Origin: Opitutaceae bacterium
GTDB taxonomy: Bacteria; Verrucomicrobiota; Verrucomicrobiia; Opitutales; Opitutaceae
Assembly: GCA_028280945.1 (NCBI GenBank)
Contig: JANQKV010000042.1
Location: 62,001-126,000 of the forward strand
Length of the DNA: 64,000 nt
Direction of reading: 5' to 3'
In this document: positions 51,207-60,723 of the stretch, piece after piece
Numbering within the stretch: position 1 is the first letter of the stretch
How the letters are laid out: each line of letters begins with the position of its first letter
Notes under the pieces: model-generated
Seen by the model: only the letters and a program-made list of their open reading frames with translations
Databases searched by the model: none
Told to the model about the DNA's origin: nothing
Program-made: the position numbers and the translations under genes

Positions 51207-51255
51207 AATGAACGGACCAGAGTGGTGATTGTCCGATTCTTAGGAGTCAAAAACC

Positions 51256-51291
51256 GACCGGTGCCGCGATGATTAGGACGCGGCACCGGTC
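51256..51291. repeat. 36-base hairpin element, copy 2 (also a likely recD2 terminator)
   Basis: gaccggtgccgcg and its perfect complement flank the loop atgattagga. On the minus strand it is followed by GGTTTTTG, so it can end recD2 transcription. Relative to copy 1, two base pairs of the stem change on both sides (C-G to T-A, and T-A to C-G), keeping full pairing. Confidence 0.85.
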
Positions 51292-51311
51292 ATCTATCTG
51301 ACACGGCAAGA

Positions 51312-53513
51312 TTATGTTGTCTTCAGCAACTTCTGTTGCAGGTGGGTGCTGCGGACCTTGGCCTCGTGGTTGCGCACGGCCATGGCGTAGGCGGCGGGTT
51401 CGCCGACGAGGTAGACCTTTTTCTTTCCCCGGGTAATCGCGGTATAAAGCAGATTGCGCTGCAGCATCATGAAGTGAGCTTTAAGCAATGGAATCACCAC
51501 CACGGGATATTCGCTGCCCTGTGACTTGTGGATGCTGATGGCGTAGGCGAGGGCAAGCTCGCTGAAGTCGCCACGCTCGTAGGAATGACTTTCCCCGTCA
51601 AAGTCCGCAACCAGCGCCCCGGCTTTGAGGTCAACGCTCGTAACCGTGCCGATATCGCCGTTGAAGAGCCCCTTGTCATAGTTGTTGCGCAGTTGAATGA
51701 TCTTGTCACGGGGGCGGAGTTCTCCGCCGAGGAATTTCAAACCCTGGTGGCCGGGGTTGAGGGCGTCCTGCAACGCGGAGTTGAGATTGCCGACGCCGGC
51801 GATTCCCCGGTGCATCGGGGCAAGGACCTGAATGTCCTGCGTGGGCTTGAGCCAGCGATGTAGATTCGGCAGTGTCTCACGACACAGGGTGAGGACCTTG
51901 CGAACGCAGTCCGGTTGGTCTTCAGCCGGGATGAAGTTGAGGTCGCTCCAGGCCTGCAGGCCGGCGAGTTCGGGCTGGGCAGGCGGCAACGTGGGGTCTC
52001 CGCCGTTGATGGCGTGGGCCGTGGTGACAATGCCACTTTGCCCCTTTTGGCGATGAATGACGTCGAGCCGTGTGACGGGCACATGCTGCGTGGCGATCAA
52101 GTCCTGCAGCACGTTTCCGGCGCCCACCGAGGGGAGCTGGTCGGTGTCCCCCACGAGCAGGAGATGGGCGGCGGCCGGCACCGCCTGCAGCAGGGCGGAG
52201 GCCAAACGCGTATCGAGCATCGAGGCCTCGTCCACGACGAGAAAATCGGTTGCGAGCGGATGGTCTTCGTTGGTCGTGAAGCGTCCGGCGGCGGGGTCGA
52301 ACTTGAGCAGCCGATGAATGGTGGAGGCAAAGCCGCCGGTGGTCTCCGCCAATCGCTGGGCCGCCCGGCCGGTGGGGGCGGCGAGGTGCAGGCGCACCTT
52401 TTTCGCGCGCAGGATATCGACCAGCGCACGCAGGATGGTGGTTTTCCCGGTGCCCGGCCCGCCGGTGAGAATGCTCGCTTTGTTGGCCAGGGCGGTGCGG
52501 ATGGCGTCGGCTTGCTTGGCGGCGAATACGATCTCGGCCTTGTCCTGCGCCCAAGTGATGGCGGCTTCGATTTTGACGGGAGGCAAACCGGACGGGACGG
52601 CTTGAACCCGTTGCACCACCGCGGCGATTTTGTGCTCCGCCCGGTTGAGAACGGGGAGCTGGATGAACGCTGATCCCGGGAGCGGATCGGGCGTATCCAA
52701 AGAGTGGTGACAGGCAAGCGCGTGCTCCTTGACCAACGCCGACACCCGTGAAGCGAGTCGATCCGTGGTGGTCTCCAGCATCTCGGCCGCATGCGCCACC
52801 AGGTCAGCCTCGCGGATCGCGGTGTGACCCTCCTCCTGCAGCGTTTCGAGGGCGTAGATGATGCCGGCATCGAGCCGCGGCGGGGCGTCGTTGGCGAAGC
52901 CCAGATTGATGGCGATTTTATCGGCGGTCTTGAAACCGATGCCGTCGATTTCGCGGGCGACTCGATAGGGTTCGGTGGTGAGGATCCGCTTGGCCTCGGC
53001 GCCGTAAGCCTTGTTGAGCTTCACGCATTGGCCCGTGGTCACGCCGTAAGTCTGGAGGAAAATGTAGAGCTCACGAAAAGCCTTTTGGTCGTCCCACGCC
53101 GCTTTGATTGAAAGGGCGCGTTTTTTACCGATGCCCGGCACGGTGCGCAGTCGGGCGCTTTCCTCGCTGAGCACGCGAAAGGTGTCGGTGCCGAACGCAT
53201 CGACAATCTTGTTGGCGTAGACCTTGCCAATGCCCGGTACGAGACCGCTGCCCAGGTACTTGCGAATGCCGTAGACGGTGGACGGCAGGGTGGAGCGAAA
53301 CTTGGCGATTTTAAATTGCAGGCCGTGTTGGCTGTGCCGCGTCCATTCGCCGTCGAGATGCAGGGTCTCCCCGCACTGCACGCCCGGCAGGGTGCCGGTG
53401 ATGGTGACCTTGTCATCGCCGTCGCCGGTGCGGAACTCGGCGATCGTGTAGTGGTTCTCTTCGTTGGAGAAGATGATGCGCTCAAGCACACCGGTGAGTT
53501 GCTCGGTGCTCAT
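51312..53513 (-). CDS. recD2: RecD2-type DNA helicase
   Basis: The protein has 733 residues. The N-terminal OB-like and helix-hairpin-helix region (GSGLVPGIGKVYANKIVDAFG; TVPGIGKKRALSIKAAWDD) is followed by a superfamily 1 helicase: Walker A LTGGPGTGKTTILRAL (about 348), DEASMLD (motif II), GDTDQLPSVGAGNVLQDL, and YAISIHKSQGSEYPVVVIPL (motif V/VI region). RecD2 is a 5'-3' helicase found in bacteria without RecBC. Start at 53513 (MSTEQLTG) is the family start. It is terminated by element 51256-51291. Confidence 0.93.
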   Translation of the reverse strand: MSTEQLTGVLERIIFSNEENHYTIAEFRTGDGDDKVTITGTLPGVQCGETLHLDGEWTRHSQHGLQFKIAKFRSTLPSTVYGIRKYLGSGLVPGIGKVYANKIVDAFGTDTFRVLSEESARLRTVPGIGKKRALSIKAAWDDQKAFRELYIFLQTYGVTTGQCVKLNKAYGAEAKRILTTEPYRVAREIDGIGFKTADKIAINLGFANDAPPRLDAGIIYALETLQEEGHTAIREADLVAHAAEMLETTTDRLASRVSALVKEHALACHHSLDTPDPLPGSAFIQLPVLNRAEHKIAAVVQRVQAVPSGLPPVKIEAAITWAQDKAEIVFAAKQADAIRTALANKASILTGGPGTGKTTILRALVDILRAKKVRLHLAAPTGRAAQRLAETTGGFASTIHRLLKFDPAAGRFTTNEDHPLATDFLVVDEASMLDTRLASALLQAVPAAAHLLLVGDTDQLPSVGAGNVLQDLIATQHVPVTRLDVIHRQKGQSGIVTTAHAINGGDPTLPPAQPELAGLQAWSDLNFIPAEDQPDCVRKVLTLCRETLPNLHRWLKPTQDIQVLAPMHRGIAGVGNLNSALQDALNPGHQGLKFLGGELRPRDKIIQLRNNYDKGLFNGDIGTVTSVDLKAGALVADFDGESHSYERGDFSELALAYAISIHKSQGSEYPVVVIPLLKAHFMMLQRNLLYTAITRGKKKVYLVGEPAAYAMAVRNHEAKVRSTHLQQKLLKTT

Positions 53514-53572
53514 GTGAGGGGCGCTCGCTGGATGGGGGTGGCCACAGAAAAAGGAATGCAATCCGATCCGGA

Positions 53573-54466
53573 TCAGGCAAGCACCAGACCCACGGCAACC
53601 AACATGAGCCCGGCGCCCCAGAATCGGAACCGGAGGACTTTGCCTCCCAAGTGCTGCTCTTCGTTTTTAAACCAATGTCCAATCCACCACACTGCCAGGA
53701 CGGACCAGAGGCCGCGGGAGCTGTAGACGACATTGATGGCGGTCGCATCGCCGTAGGTGCCGAGCGCAATGGTGAGTCCGGCCGCCTGCAGGCCGAGTGC
53801 GGTGGAACCGCTGATCAGCCACGGCCAGGCGGGCCGGGCGATCTGGCGCAAGGGAGCACTGAATGCGGGAACCAGCGCCAGCGACCAGCCGGTCAACAGC
53901 AGGAAGTTGATGGAGAGAAAACGGCCCACTCCCCAAAGCGAAGCCCACTTTTGAACCAATACGTCAAAAAACGCAAAGGAGGTGGCGGCGCCGAGGGCGG
54001 CCGTGATGGTGGGGCCGATAGAGGCCGCTCGATCGGCCGACATGCCGCCTGCTGGGTTCCGGTTAAGCATCACGATGGCGGTGACGCTCAGGGCGGCGGC
54101 GATCCACCATTTCAGTGGAACGGGGTCGGGCAGAAGCAAGGCGCTGACAAAGGCGACCAGAATGATTTTGGTTCCCAAAGCGGGAGTGGCAATGGATACG
54201 TCGCCTTTCTCGATCGCCTGCAATGTGGCGGTTTGACCGAGCATGAAGAGCAGACTGGTCACCACGGGTTGCCACCAAACCCCTCCTCCGCTGGCCATGC
54301 CCAGGTTCCAAAATGGGACGAGGCATACTGCATGCATGACATTGGCCACAAAGGTTGTCCGCCACAAGCCGACGCCCAATGCGGAACTGCGTTTGAGCAG
54401 CAGGGCTCCAATCACGTAACCCATGCTGCTGGCCAGCGGCAGGAGCAGGTATAGCGAGGAGGACAT
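53573..54466 (-). CDS. EamA/DMT-family membrane transporter
   Basis: The protein has 297 residues with ten hydrophobic helices in two similar halves, as in EamA drug/metabolite transporters (first half ending LNRNPAGG, second beginning TAALGAATSFAFFDVLVQKWASLWG). Start at 54466 is chosen because the sequence before it belongs to the nadB reading region in another frame. It is 44 bases past the nadB stop, on the same strand. Substrate unknown. Confidence 0.85.
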   Translation of the reverse strand: MSSSLYLLLPLASSMGYVIGALLLKRSSALGVGLWRTTFVANVMHAVCLVPFWNLGMASGGGVWWQPVVTSLLFMLGQTATLQAIEKGDVSIATPALGTKIILVAFVSALLLPDPVPLKWWIAAALSVTAIVMLNRNPAGGMSADRAASIGPTITAALGAATSFAFFDVLVQKWASLWGVGRFLSINFLLLTGWSLALVPAFSAPLRQIARPAWPWLISGSTALGLQAAGLTIALGTYGDATAINVVYSSRGLWSVLAVWWIGHWFKNEEQHLGGKVLRFRFWGAGLMLVAVGLVLA

Positions 54467-54509
54467 CAGTGGACGTGACGCCCGTTGCACCGCAGCGTCA
54501 AACCGTCGC

Positions 54510-56087
54510 TCATATCCGCACCTTGGTGTCGAGGGCGCGTTTGCGGGTGCGCGGAAAGTCGGTGATGGCATGCAGGCCGCGGCTCTCGCCGCGCTGCAAC
54601 GCACATGCGACGATCAAGCGGGCGACCGTGGTCATGTTGCGCAGTTCCAGCAGCTCGGGATCCACCGAGAAGTTCCAATAGTAGTCTTGGATCTCGCGCT
54701 CGAGGTTGGCGATCCGCGTGCGGGCGCGTTCAAGCCGTTTGGTCGTGCGCATGATGCCGACATAGTCCCACATGGTCCGGCGCAACTCGTCCCAATTGTG
54801 GCTGATCACCACACGCTCGTCGTCATCGTGACCACCAAGATCAACCCATTCGGGAATCGGCGCCGCCCGGCCCCTGGGCAGTTTGGAGAAATAGCGTCTA
54901 ATCGAGTCTCCGGCGCGGTGGGCCACAACAACGGCTTCAAGCAGCGAATTGGAGGCCAGTCGGTTGGCGCCGTGCAGACCCGTGCACGCGACCTCCCCGC
55001 AGGCATACAAACCGGCCAGCGCGGTTTCGCCGGCGAGGTTGGTGGCGACGCCGCCGCAGGTGTAGTGGGCGGCCGGCACGACCGGCAGGTAATCGTTGGC
55101 CAGATCGTAGCCCCGCTTCTTGCACGCACGGTAGATTTTGGGGAAACGCTTGCGCAGGTAGGTCGCGTTGCGGTGGGTGATGTCGAGCCACACATGCGGC
55201 GCCCCGCTGGCCTTCATCTCCGCATCGATGGCCCGGGCCACGATATCGCGGGGGGCCAGGTCGGCTTGCTCGTGATAGTCCGCCATGAACGCCTCGCCCC
55301 CAAGACTGCGCAGCACCGCGCCCTCGCCGCGAATGGCTTCACTGATCAGGAATCGTTTGTCATCCGCGGCATACAGGGTGGTGGGATGAAACTGGACGAA
55401 CTCCAAGTTGCGGATTTCGACCCCCGCCCGGTAGGCCATGGCAATGCCGTCGCCGGTCGCGATCTCCGGATTGGTGGAGTATTGATAAACCCGGCCCGCT
55501 CCTCCGGTCGACAGCATGATCACGGGAGCTTGAAACGTGGTGACGCGGCCATCCAGGACATCGAGCGCGTAGAGCCCACGCACCCGGCGCTGCCGGCCTC
55601 GTCCCGTAGTGATAATGTCGATACCAAACAGGTGCTCGAACAATGCCACCCGGGGTTCGCGGCCGATGGCCTTCAGCAGGGCCTCCTCGATGGCCTTCCC
55701 GGTCATGTCCTTGACGTGCAGAATCCTCCGGGCGCTGTGGCCGCCCTCGCGGCCCAGATCATAACCGCCGCCAGATTCCCGGGAGAAATTCAAGCCGAGT
55801 TGGATCAGCTCCTTCACCCGGGCGGGGCCGTCCCGCACGATTTCCCGGACCACCCGCTCGCGGCAGAGGCCGTCGCCGGCGACGAGAGTATCCGCCACGT
55901 GTTTTTCGATGTCGTCCTCCGGACTCGTCACCGCCGCGATTCCGCCCTGCGCCCAATTGGTGTTGGAGTCGGCTTTGTTTTTCTTGGTCAGGATTGCCAC
56001 CGACCTTCCCGCCTGCGCCGCCTTCAGGGCAAAGCTCAGGCCCGCGATGCCGCTGCCAAGCACAAGGACGTCAAAGGAGGAGTTCAT
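54510..56087 (-). CDS. nadB: L-aspartate oxidase
   Basis: The protein has 525 residues and oxidises L-aspartate to iminoaspartate, the first step of NAD synthesis. FAD binding: VLVLGSGIAGLSFALKAA (about 8). Substrate-site sequences are RNLEFVQFHPTTLY, RGEGAVLRSLGGEAFM, HYTCGGVATNLAGETALAGLYACGEVACTGLHGANRLASNSLLEAVV. The C-terminal helical domain is complete. NadA and NadC are not in this window. It is followed by the EamA gene and preceded by the GNAT gene; likely a co-directed cluster with panC. Confidence 0.94.
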   Translation of the reverse strand: MNSSFDVLVLGSGIAGLSFALKAAQAGRSVAILTKKNKADSNTNWAQGGIAAVTSPEDDIEKHVADTLVAGDGLCRERVVREIVRDGPARVKELIQLGLNFSRESGGGYDLGREGGHSARRILHVKDMTGKAIEEALLKAIGREPRVALFEHLFGIDIITTGRGRQRRVRGLYALDVLDGRVTTFQAPVIMLSTGGAGRVYQYSTNPEIATGDGIAMAYRAGVEIRNLEFVQFHPTTLYAADDKRFLISEAIRGEGAVLRSLGGEAFMADYHEQADLAPRDIVARAIDAEMKASGAPHVWLDITHRNATYLRKRFPKIYRACKKRGYDLANDYLPVVPAAHYTCGGVATNLAGETALAGLYACGEVACTGLHGANRLASNSLLEAVVVAHRAGDSIRRYFSKLPRGRAAPIPEWVDLGGHDDDERVVISHNWDELRRTMWDYVGIMRTTKRLERARTRIANLEREIQDYYWNFSVDPELLELRNMTTVARLIVACALQRGESRGLHAITDFPRTRKRALDTKVRI

Positions 56088-56108
56088 GAGGTAGTCGCTG
56101 GCAAAGCT

Positions 56109-56609
56109 TCAACCCAGCGTGCGTTGCATGATGACGACGTCGAGCCAGCGGTCGAACTTGAAGCCCACTTCAGGCATCACGCCGGTTTGAACGAAACCCG
56201 CTTTCACGTGGAGGTTGATGGAGGCGTGGTTGGTCGAATCACCAATGAGGGCCACCAACTGCGTGCAGTTGCGTGCACGGGCGGCTTCGATCAGGCTGGC
56301 CAGCAGCGTTCGGCCGATGCCTTGGCCGCAATACTCCGGGTGCACGTAGATGGAGTCTTCGGCGGTGAATCGATAGGCGTGGCGTTCGCGGAAGGGACCA
56401 AGATAACCAAAGCCGACGATGCCACCTGCCGCTTCCGCCACCAAGTAGGGATACCCGGCGGCGGTGATTTTGGAGAAGCGGGCGCGCATTTCCGCCGCAT
56501 CCGGCGGTTCCGTTTCGAAGGTGCCGGTTCCGTGCAGGACATGGTGGGCGTAGATCGCCGTCAGGGCCTCGACATCGGCCTCGGTTGCGTCCCGCAGCTC
56601 GGTAGACAT
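56109..56609 (-). CDS. GNAT N-acetyltransferase (phosphinothricin-acetyltransferase-like)
   Basis: The protein has 166 residues. RDATEADVEALTAIYAHHVLHGTGTFETEPP is the N-terminal substrate region of PAT/MddA-type enzymes, and SIYVHPEYCGQGIGRTLLASLIEAARA is the acetyl-CoA-binding motif (Q/RxxGxG/A). It acetylates an amine, possibly methionine sulfone or a phosphinothricin-like toxin. The gap to panC is 8 bases and to nadB 21 bases. Confidence 0.88.
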   Translation of the reverse strand: MSTELRDATEADVEALTAIYAHHVLHGTGTFETEPPDAAEMRARFSKITAAGYPYLVAEAAGGIVGFGYLGPFRERHAYRFTAEDSIYVHPEYCGQGIGRTLLASLIEAARARNCTQLVALIGDSTNHASINLHVKAGFVQTGVMPEVGFKFDRWLDVVIMQRTLG

Positions 56610-56617
56610 CGGGTGGT

Positions 56618-57460
56618 TCAGAACAGGATGTTGTCGATCAGGCGCGTCTGGTCCACCCAGGCGGCGATGGCCATGAGGGAATTGCCCGGCTCCACGGTGA
56701 TCTGTTTTTGCATCGTGGCGGGGTCGACAATCGACACGTAAATCACCCGCAGCCGGCGTTCGTCCGCCAGGATGTGGGTGGCCTCCGCCACGAGGCGTTC
56801 CGCCCGGCGTTCGCCTTTCGCCACCATGCTCTCGATTTGGCGCAAAGTCCGTGAAATTACCAAAGCCGCCTCGCGTTGGCTGGAGGTCAGGTAGGCATTG
56901 CGCGAACTCATGGCCAAGCCGTCGGGATCGCGGGCGGTGGGCGCGGCCACGATTTCAACCGGCACATGGAGGTCGGCCACCATTTTGCGAATCACCGCGA
57001 GTTGCTGGGCGTCCTTTTGGCCAAACACCGCGAAGTGGGGTTGAATGATGTTGAAGAGCTTGAGCACCACGGTCGCTACGCCGCGAAAGAACTGCGGGCG
57101 CGACTCGCCTTCCAACGGTTTTGCGACCGATTCCTCCGTGACGTAGGTCGAGTAGTCATGGGGATAGATCAACCCCCGGCCGGGCAGGAAGATATGGTGT
57201 GCTCCCGCCGTCTCGCACTTGGCCAAATCGCCCTCCAGATCACGAGGGTAACGGTCAAAGTCCTCGTTGGGCCCAAACTGGGTGGGGTTCACAAAAATCG
57301 AGACCACCACCACGTCGGCTTTTTTCGCCGCGAGCCGCACAAGGTCGAGGTGTCCCTCGTGCAATGCACCCATTGTCGGCACAAAGCCGATCGTCTTGCC
57401 GGCGGCACGCGTCTCGGCGGCCAGTTGGACCATGGCGGAAAGGGAGTCGTGAGTTTGCAT
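56618..57460 (-). CDS. panC: Pantothenate synthetase
   Basis: The protein has 280 residues and joins pantoate and beta-alanine with ATP. The HxGH-type motif is MGALHEGHLDLVR (about 29-41). VSIFVNPTQFGPNEDFDRYPR, FRGVATVVLKLFNIIQP, GQKDAQQLAVIRKM and MSSRNAYLTSSQR are family segments. Start at 57460 (MQTHDS) leaves the panC-dapL divergent region free. It heads the panC-GNAT-nadB cluster on the minus strand. Confidence 0.93.
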   Translation of the reverse strand: MQTHDSLSAMVQLAAETRAAGKTIGFVPTMGALHEGHLDLVRLAAKKADVVVVSIFVNPTQFGPNEDFDRYPRDLEGDLAKCETAGAHHIFLPGRGLIYPHDYSTYVTEESVAKPLEGESRPQFFRGVATVVLKLFNIIQPHFAVFGQKDAQQLAVIRKMVADLHVPVEIVAAPTARDPDGLAMSSRNAYLTSSQREAALVISRTLRQIESMVAKGERRAERLVAEATHILADERRLRVIYVSIVDPATMQKQITVEPGNSLMAIAAWVDQTRLIDNILF

Positions 57461-57581
57461 CGCGGAAAGGGGAGAGCAGCGTCCGAAGCGGGCTTGATCA
57501 AATTCTGCCCCCGCCACTTATTCAAGTTTTTGCCCCGGAGAGTCGGGGTTAATCCCACTGCCAACGTTCCCCTTTCCCACC

Positions 57582-58802
57582 ATGATCCGCATCAACGAAA
57601 ACTACCTCAAACTCAAGGCCTCCTACCTTTTCGCCGACATTGCCAAACGCGTGAATGACTTCGCGGCGGCGAATCCGGACAAATCCGTCATCCGCCTCGG
57701 CATTGGCGATGTGACCGAACCTCTCCCCGAGGTGTGCGTGCAGGCCCTGCACGAGGGTGCCGATGAGCTGGCCCAGCGGGAGACGTTCAAGGGTTATGGT
57801 CCGGAGCAGGGTTACGCTTTTCTGCGCGAGGCCATTGCCGAGGGCGACTACGCCGACACGTCCATTTCGGCGGATGAGATTTTTGTTTCCGACGGCGCCA
57901 AGTGCGACAGCGCCAACATCCAGGAGATCTTTGCCGAAGACGGTCTCAAGCTCGCCATCCCCGATCCCGTGTATCCGGTTTACATCGACACCAATGTCAT
58001 GGCGGGACGCACCGGCGCCAACGTTAACGATCGCTATGAAGGGGTGACCTACCTCGAGTGCACGCCGGAGAATGGCTACATCCCCGCGATCCCGGATCAC
58101 CCCACCGACCTGATCTACCTCTGCTTTCCGAACAACCCGACGGGTGCCATGGCCACCCGTGAGCAACTCGCCGCCTGGGTCGATTATGCAAAGGCCAACC
58201 AGGCCATCATCCTTTACGACGTCGCTTACGTGGCCTTCATCCGCGACGATTCGCTGCCGAAGTCGATCTACGAAATTTCCGGAGCGGACGAGGTTGCGAT
58301 CGAGATGCGCAGCTTCTCCAAGACGGCTGGGTTCACGGGTACGCGTTGCGCCTACACGGTGGTGCCGAAGAAGCTTCAAGCTTACGATGCTGCCGGTAAT
58401 GCGCACTCCGTGCACGGACTTTGGAACCGTCGCCAGGCCACCAAGTTCAACGGCGTTTCCTACCCCGTGCAAAAAGCAGCGGCTGCGATCTACACCGCAG
58501 AGGGTCAGGCCCAGGTGAAGGCGAAGACGGACTTTTATCTGGAGAACGCCGCCATCGTGCGCGAAGCGATGACCAAGCTCGGTTATGACTGCGTGGGGGG
58601 CGAGAACGCGCCCTACATCTGGATCAAGACTGGCCAGCCCTCATGGGATTTTTTCGATCTCTTGTTAGACAAGGCCGGCGTGGTCTGCACCCCGGGCGCC
58701 GGGTTCGGCACTTGCGGCGAAGGCCACGTGCGCATCAGTGCGTTCAACTCCCGCGAGAACATCGAGAACGCGATGGAGCGGATCGCGGCGGCACTCGCCT
58801 AG
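57582..58802 (+). CDS. dapL: LL-diaminopimelate aminotransferase
   Basis: The protein has 406 residues. It makes LL-diaminopimelate directly from tetrahydrodipicolinate, with glutamate as amino donor, for lysine and cell wall synthesis. [41 protein letters not shown] is the DapL N-terminal region; [19 protein letters not shown] carries the pyridoxal-phosphate Lys. DapL is characteristic of Verrucomicrobia, Chlamydiae, cyanobacteria and plants. It is followed by a small hairpin. Confidence 0.94.
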   Translation: MIRINENYLKLKASYLFADIAKRVNDFAAANPDKSVIRLGIGDVTEPLPEVCVQALHEGADELAQRETFKGYGPEQGYAFLREAIAEGDYADTSISADEIFVSDGAKCDSANIQEIFAEDGLKLAIPDPVYPVYIDTNVMAGRTGANVNDRYEGVTYLECTPENGYIPAIPDHPTDLIYLCFPNNPTGAMATREQLAAWVDYAKANQAIILYDVAYVAFIRDDSLPKSIYEISGADEVAIEMRSFSKTAGFTGTRCAYTVVPKKLQAYDAAGNAHSVHGLWNRRQATKFNGVSYPVQKAAAAIYTAEGQAQVKAKTDFYLENAAIVREAMTKLGYDCVGGENAPYIWIKTGQPSWDFFDLLLDKAGVVCTPGAGFGTCGEGHVRISAFNSRENIENAMERIAAALA

Positions 58803-58833
58803 GTTGTTGACCAATTCCACGCTTTGGGGCCGG

Positions 58834-58846
58834 ACCCACCGTGGGT
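58834..58846 (+). terminator. Weak hairpin after dapL
   Basis: ACCCAC (58834-58839) pairs with GTGGGT (58841-58846), followed by only TTTCT. It could stop dapL transcription inefficiently. A second inverted repeat CTGCCC/GGGCAG surrounds the following bases (about 58849-58880). Confidence 0.4.
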
Positions 58847-58905
58847 TTCTGCCCTTTGAGGTGTCCGAGTGGTGGGCAGCGAAAGGCTGAGGATATATCT
58901 TACTG

Positions 58906-60651
58906 TCACGGATCCTGACGGTCCCCTGCGGTCTTCATCATGTTGCGATGGAGACTGATGGCCCGGGTGTAGGCTCCGCGGCGTGCCAGTAAATCGGCAT
59001 GAGTTCCGGACTCACAGATTCGCCCATCCTCCATGACGAGAATAAGGTCGGCGTTGGTGATGGTGCTCAGGCGGTGGGCAACAATAAACGTAGTCCGGTC
59101 CTTCACCAGTTCGGTGAGAGCCTGTCGGATCTTCTCCTCGCTCGCGACGTCAAGGTGACTGGTCGCCTCGTCCAGCAGCAGGATCGGAGGGTCAACCAGG
59201 AACGCCCGGGCCAAACCGATGCGTTGTCGTTCACCACCAGAAAGTGCGCCGCCACGCTCGCCGACCTCGGTGGCGTAACCGTCAGGCAGGTTGTCGATAA
59301 AATGATGGGCATTCGCTCGCCGCGCGGCTTTCTCGACTTCGATGTCCGAGGCCTGGGGCCGCCCATAGCGGATGTTTTCCCCAATCGACCCGGAAAACAA
59401 AAACACCTCCTGCTCGACCATGCCCACCAACTCACGGTAGCTGGACAAGGTGATTTCCTCGGTGGCCACGCCGTTGACGAGTATCTGGCCGTGATCGGGT
59501 TCGCGCAACCGGGCCAACAGTTCCAACAAGGTGGTTTTGCCGGCACCGCTTGGGCCTACGATGGCGACTGTCTGGCCTCCATTGATCCGGGCGGAGACAT
59601 CCTTGAGGGTATCGGATTCGTTGCCGGGGTGACGGAACCGAAGTGCCCGGAGCTCGAGGCTCTGGACCCTCGCAGGCGCGAGCCGGTGAGCCTGGGAACC
59701 GGAAGTTTCGGTTGGGTGTTCCAGAATGGAATCCACTCGGTGCAGGGCGGCGAAGTTTTCCTGCACTTGGTCAAAAGACCGGGCGAGTTGCCGGAAAGGA
59801 CCAAACAATCGCACCGCGAGAATGGTGATGGCCATCACATCGCCAATGGTGGCCGCCTCCTTGATGACCAAATATCCGCCGAAGACTATCACGACGAGCT
59901 GGATGACCGCCCCGAGAAAAATCCATCCGCTTTCGAGGACGATTTGATAACGCTTGGCCTTGAGGCCGTGGCGGATCAGGCGATGCAAGGTGCGAACATA
60001 AGTGCGTTCCCGTTCGTTTTCCCGACGATGTATCCGGGTTGTTGTCATGCCACTGAACGTCTCCACCGTGCGGGCGGAGAGGCGGGACTGCTCGCGGAGA
60101 ACCGCGTCGAAGTAGGGCCGGGCCTTGGCGGACAGGAAGTGGGTCACCACGGCAAGAGGCACGACGACGGCCAGTCCGATCACAAAAAGGGTGCGATTGA
60201 CCAGGAAGATCACCGCGAGGGTCGAAACGATCTGCAGCAGGGCGGTGGCGGGATCCAGCAGGGCGCGGTCGACGACCTGACTGAGCACGGAAGTGTCGTG
60301 GTTGAGGCGGGCAGAGGCGCCGCCAGTCTTCAGGTTGTCGAGATCGCCCAGTTTGAATCGCAGCAAACGCCTGAGAACCTGCCCCCGCAGTTTGGCCGTG
60401 AATTGATAGTTGAGGACCGCGCTTTGATACAGACGCCCAAAATCGCAGGCCCATCCAAGAAGCAAAGCCAGACACAGCGCCAAGCCTGCCGAAGTGAGCA
60501 GCTGGATGCGTTGGTCTGAGGTGAGGCTGGCGTCGAGCACGGCATGGTCGATCACCCAGCGATAGATGATGGGACGGATCAGCTCGGCGCCGGTGGCGAG
60601 GCTTCCGAACAACAGGACCACCACGATCTTGCGCTGAAACGGTTTCAGCAA
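58906..60651 (-). CDS. ABC exporter, fused permease-ATPase
   Basis: The protein has 581 residues from TTG at 60651, with a permease of six helices (about 1-300) and the ATPase: Walker A VGPSGAGKTTLLEL (near 365), signature LSGGERQRIGLARA (near 475), Walker B ILLLDEATSHLD (near 500). The family usually starts about 24 residues earlier. The frame is open and the upstream codons (KKFLQTFGADLQTSRSDFAR then CWRL) look like a real N-terminus, but contain no ATG, GTG or TTG. A CTG at 60723 is the best alternative. Function may be lipid or peptide export. Confidence 0.85.
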   Translation of the reverse strand: MLKPFQRKIVVVLLFGSLATGAELIRPIIYRWVIDHAVLDASLTSDQRIQLLTSAGLALCLALLLGWACDFGRLYQSAVLNYQFTAKLRGQVLRRLLRFKLGDLDNLKTGGASARLNHDTSVLSQVVDRALLDPATALLQIVSTLAVIFLVNRTLFVIGLAVVVPLAVVTHFLSAKARPYFDAVLREQSRLSARTVETFSGMTTTRIHRRENERERTYVRTLHRLIRHGLKAKRYQIVLESGWIFLGAVIQLVVIVFGGYLVIKEAATIGDVMAITILAVRLFGPFRQLARSFDQVQENFAALHRVDSILEHPTETSGSQAHRLAPARVQSLELRALRFRHPGNESDTLKDVSARINGGQTVAIVGPSGAGKTTLLELLARLREPDHGQILVNGVATEEITLSSYRELVGMVEQEVFLFSGSIGENIRYGRPQASDIEVEKAARRANAHHFIDNLPDGYATEVGERGGALSGGERQRIGLARAFLVDPPILLLDEATSHLDVASEEKIRQALTELVKDRTTFIVAHRLSTITNADLILVMEDGRICESGTHADLLARRGAYTRAISLHRNMMKTAGDRQDP

Positions 60652-60723
60652 TCTCCAGCACCGGGCGAAATCGCTGCGGCTGGTCTGTAGATCAGCTCCG
60701 AAAGTTTGGAGGAATTTCTTCAG

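Noticed and set aside
54423-56741. Very long plus-strand open frame (772 codons)
   Set aside because: It lies opposite nadB and the GNAT gene, whose protein motifs are clear on the minus strand; it has no recognisable domain and is an effect of high GC third positions.
58864-58875. Repeat tccgagtggtgg also at 51041
   Set aside because: A 12-base match is expected by chance several times in 64 kb, and the flanks differ.
58999-60519. Plus-strand open frame of 506 codons
   Set aside because: It is antisense to the ABC exporter; Walker and signature motifs are on the minus strand.
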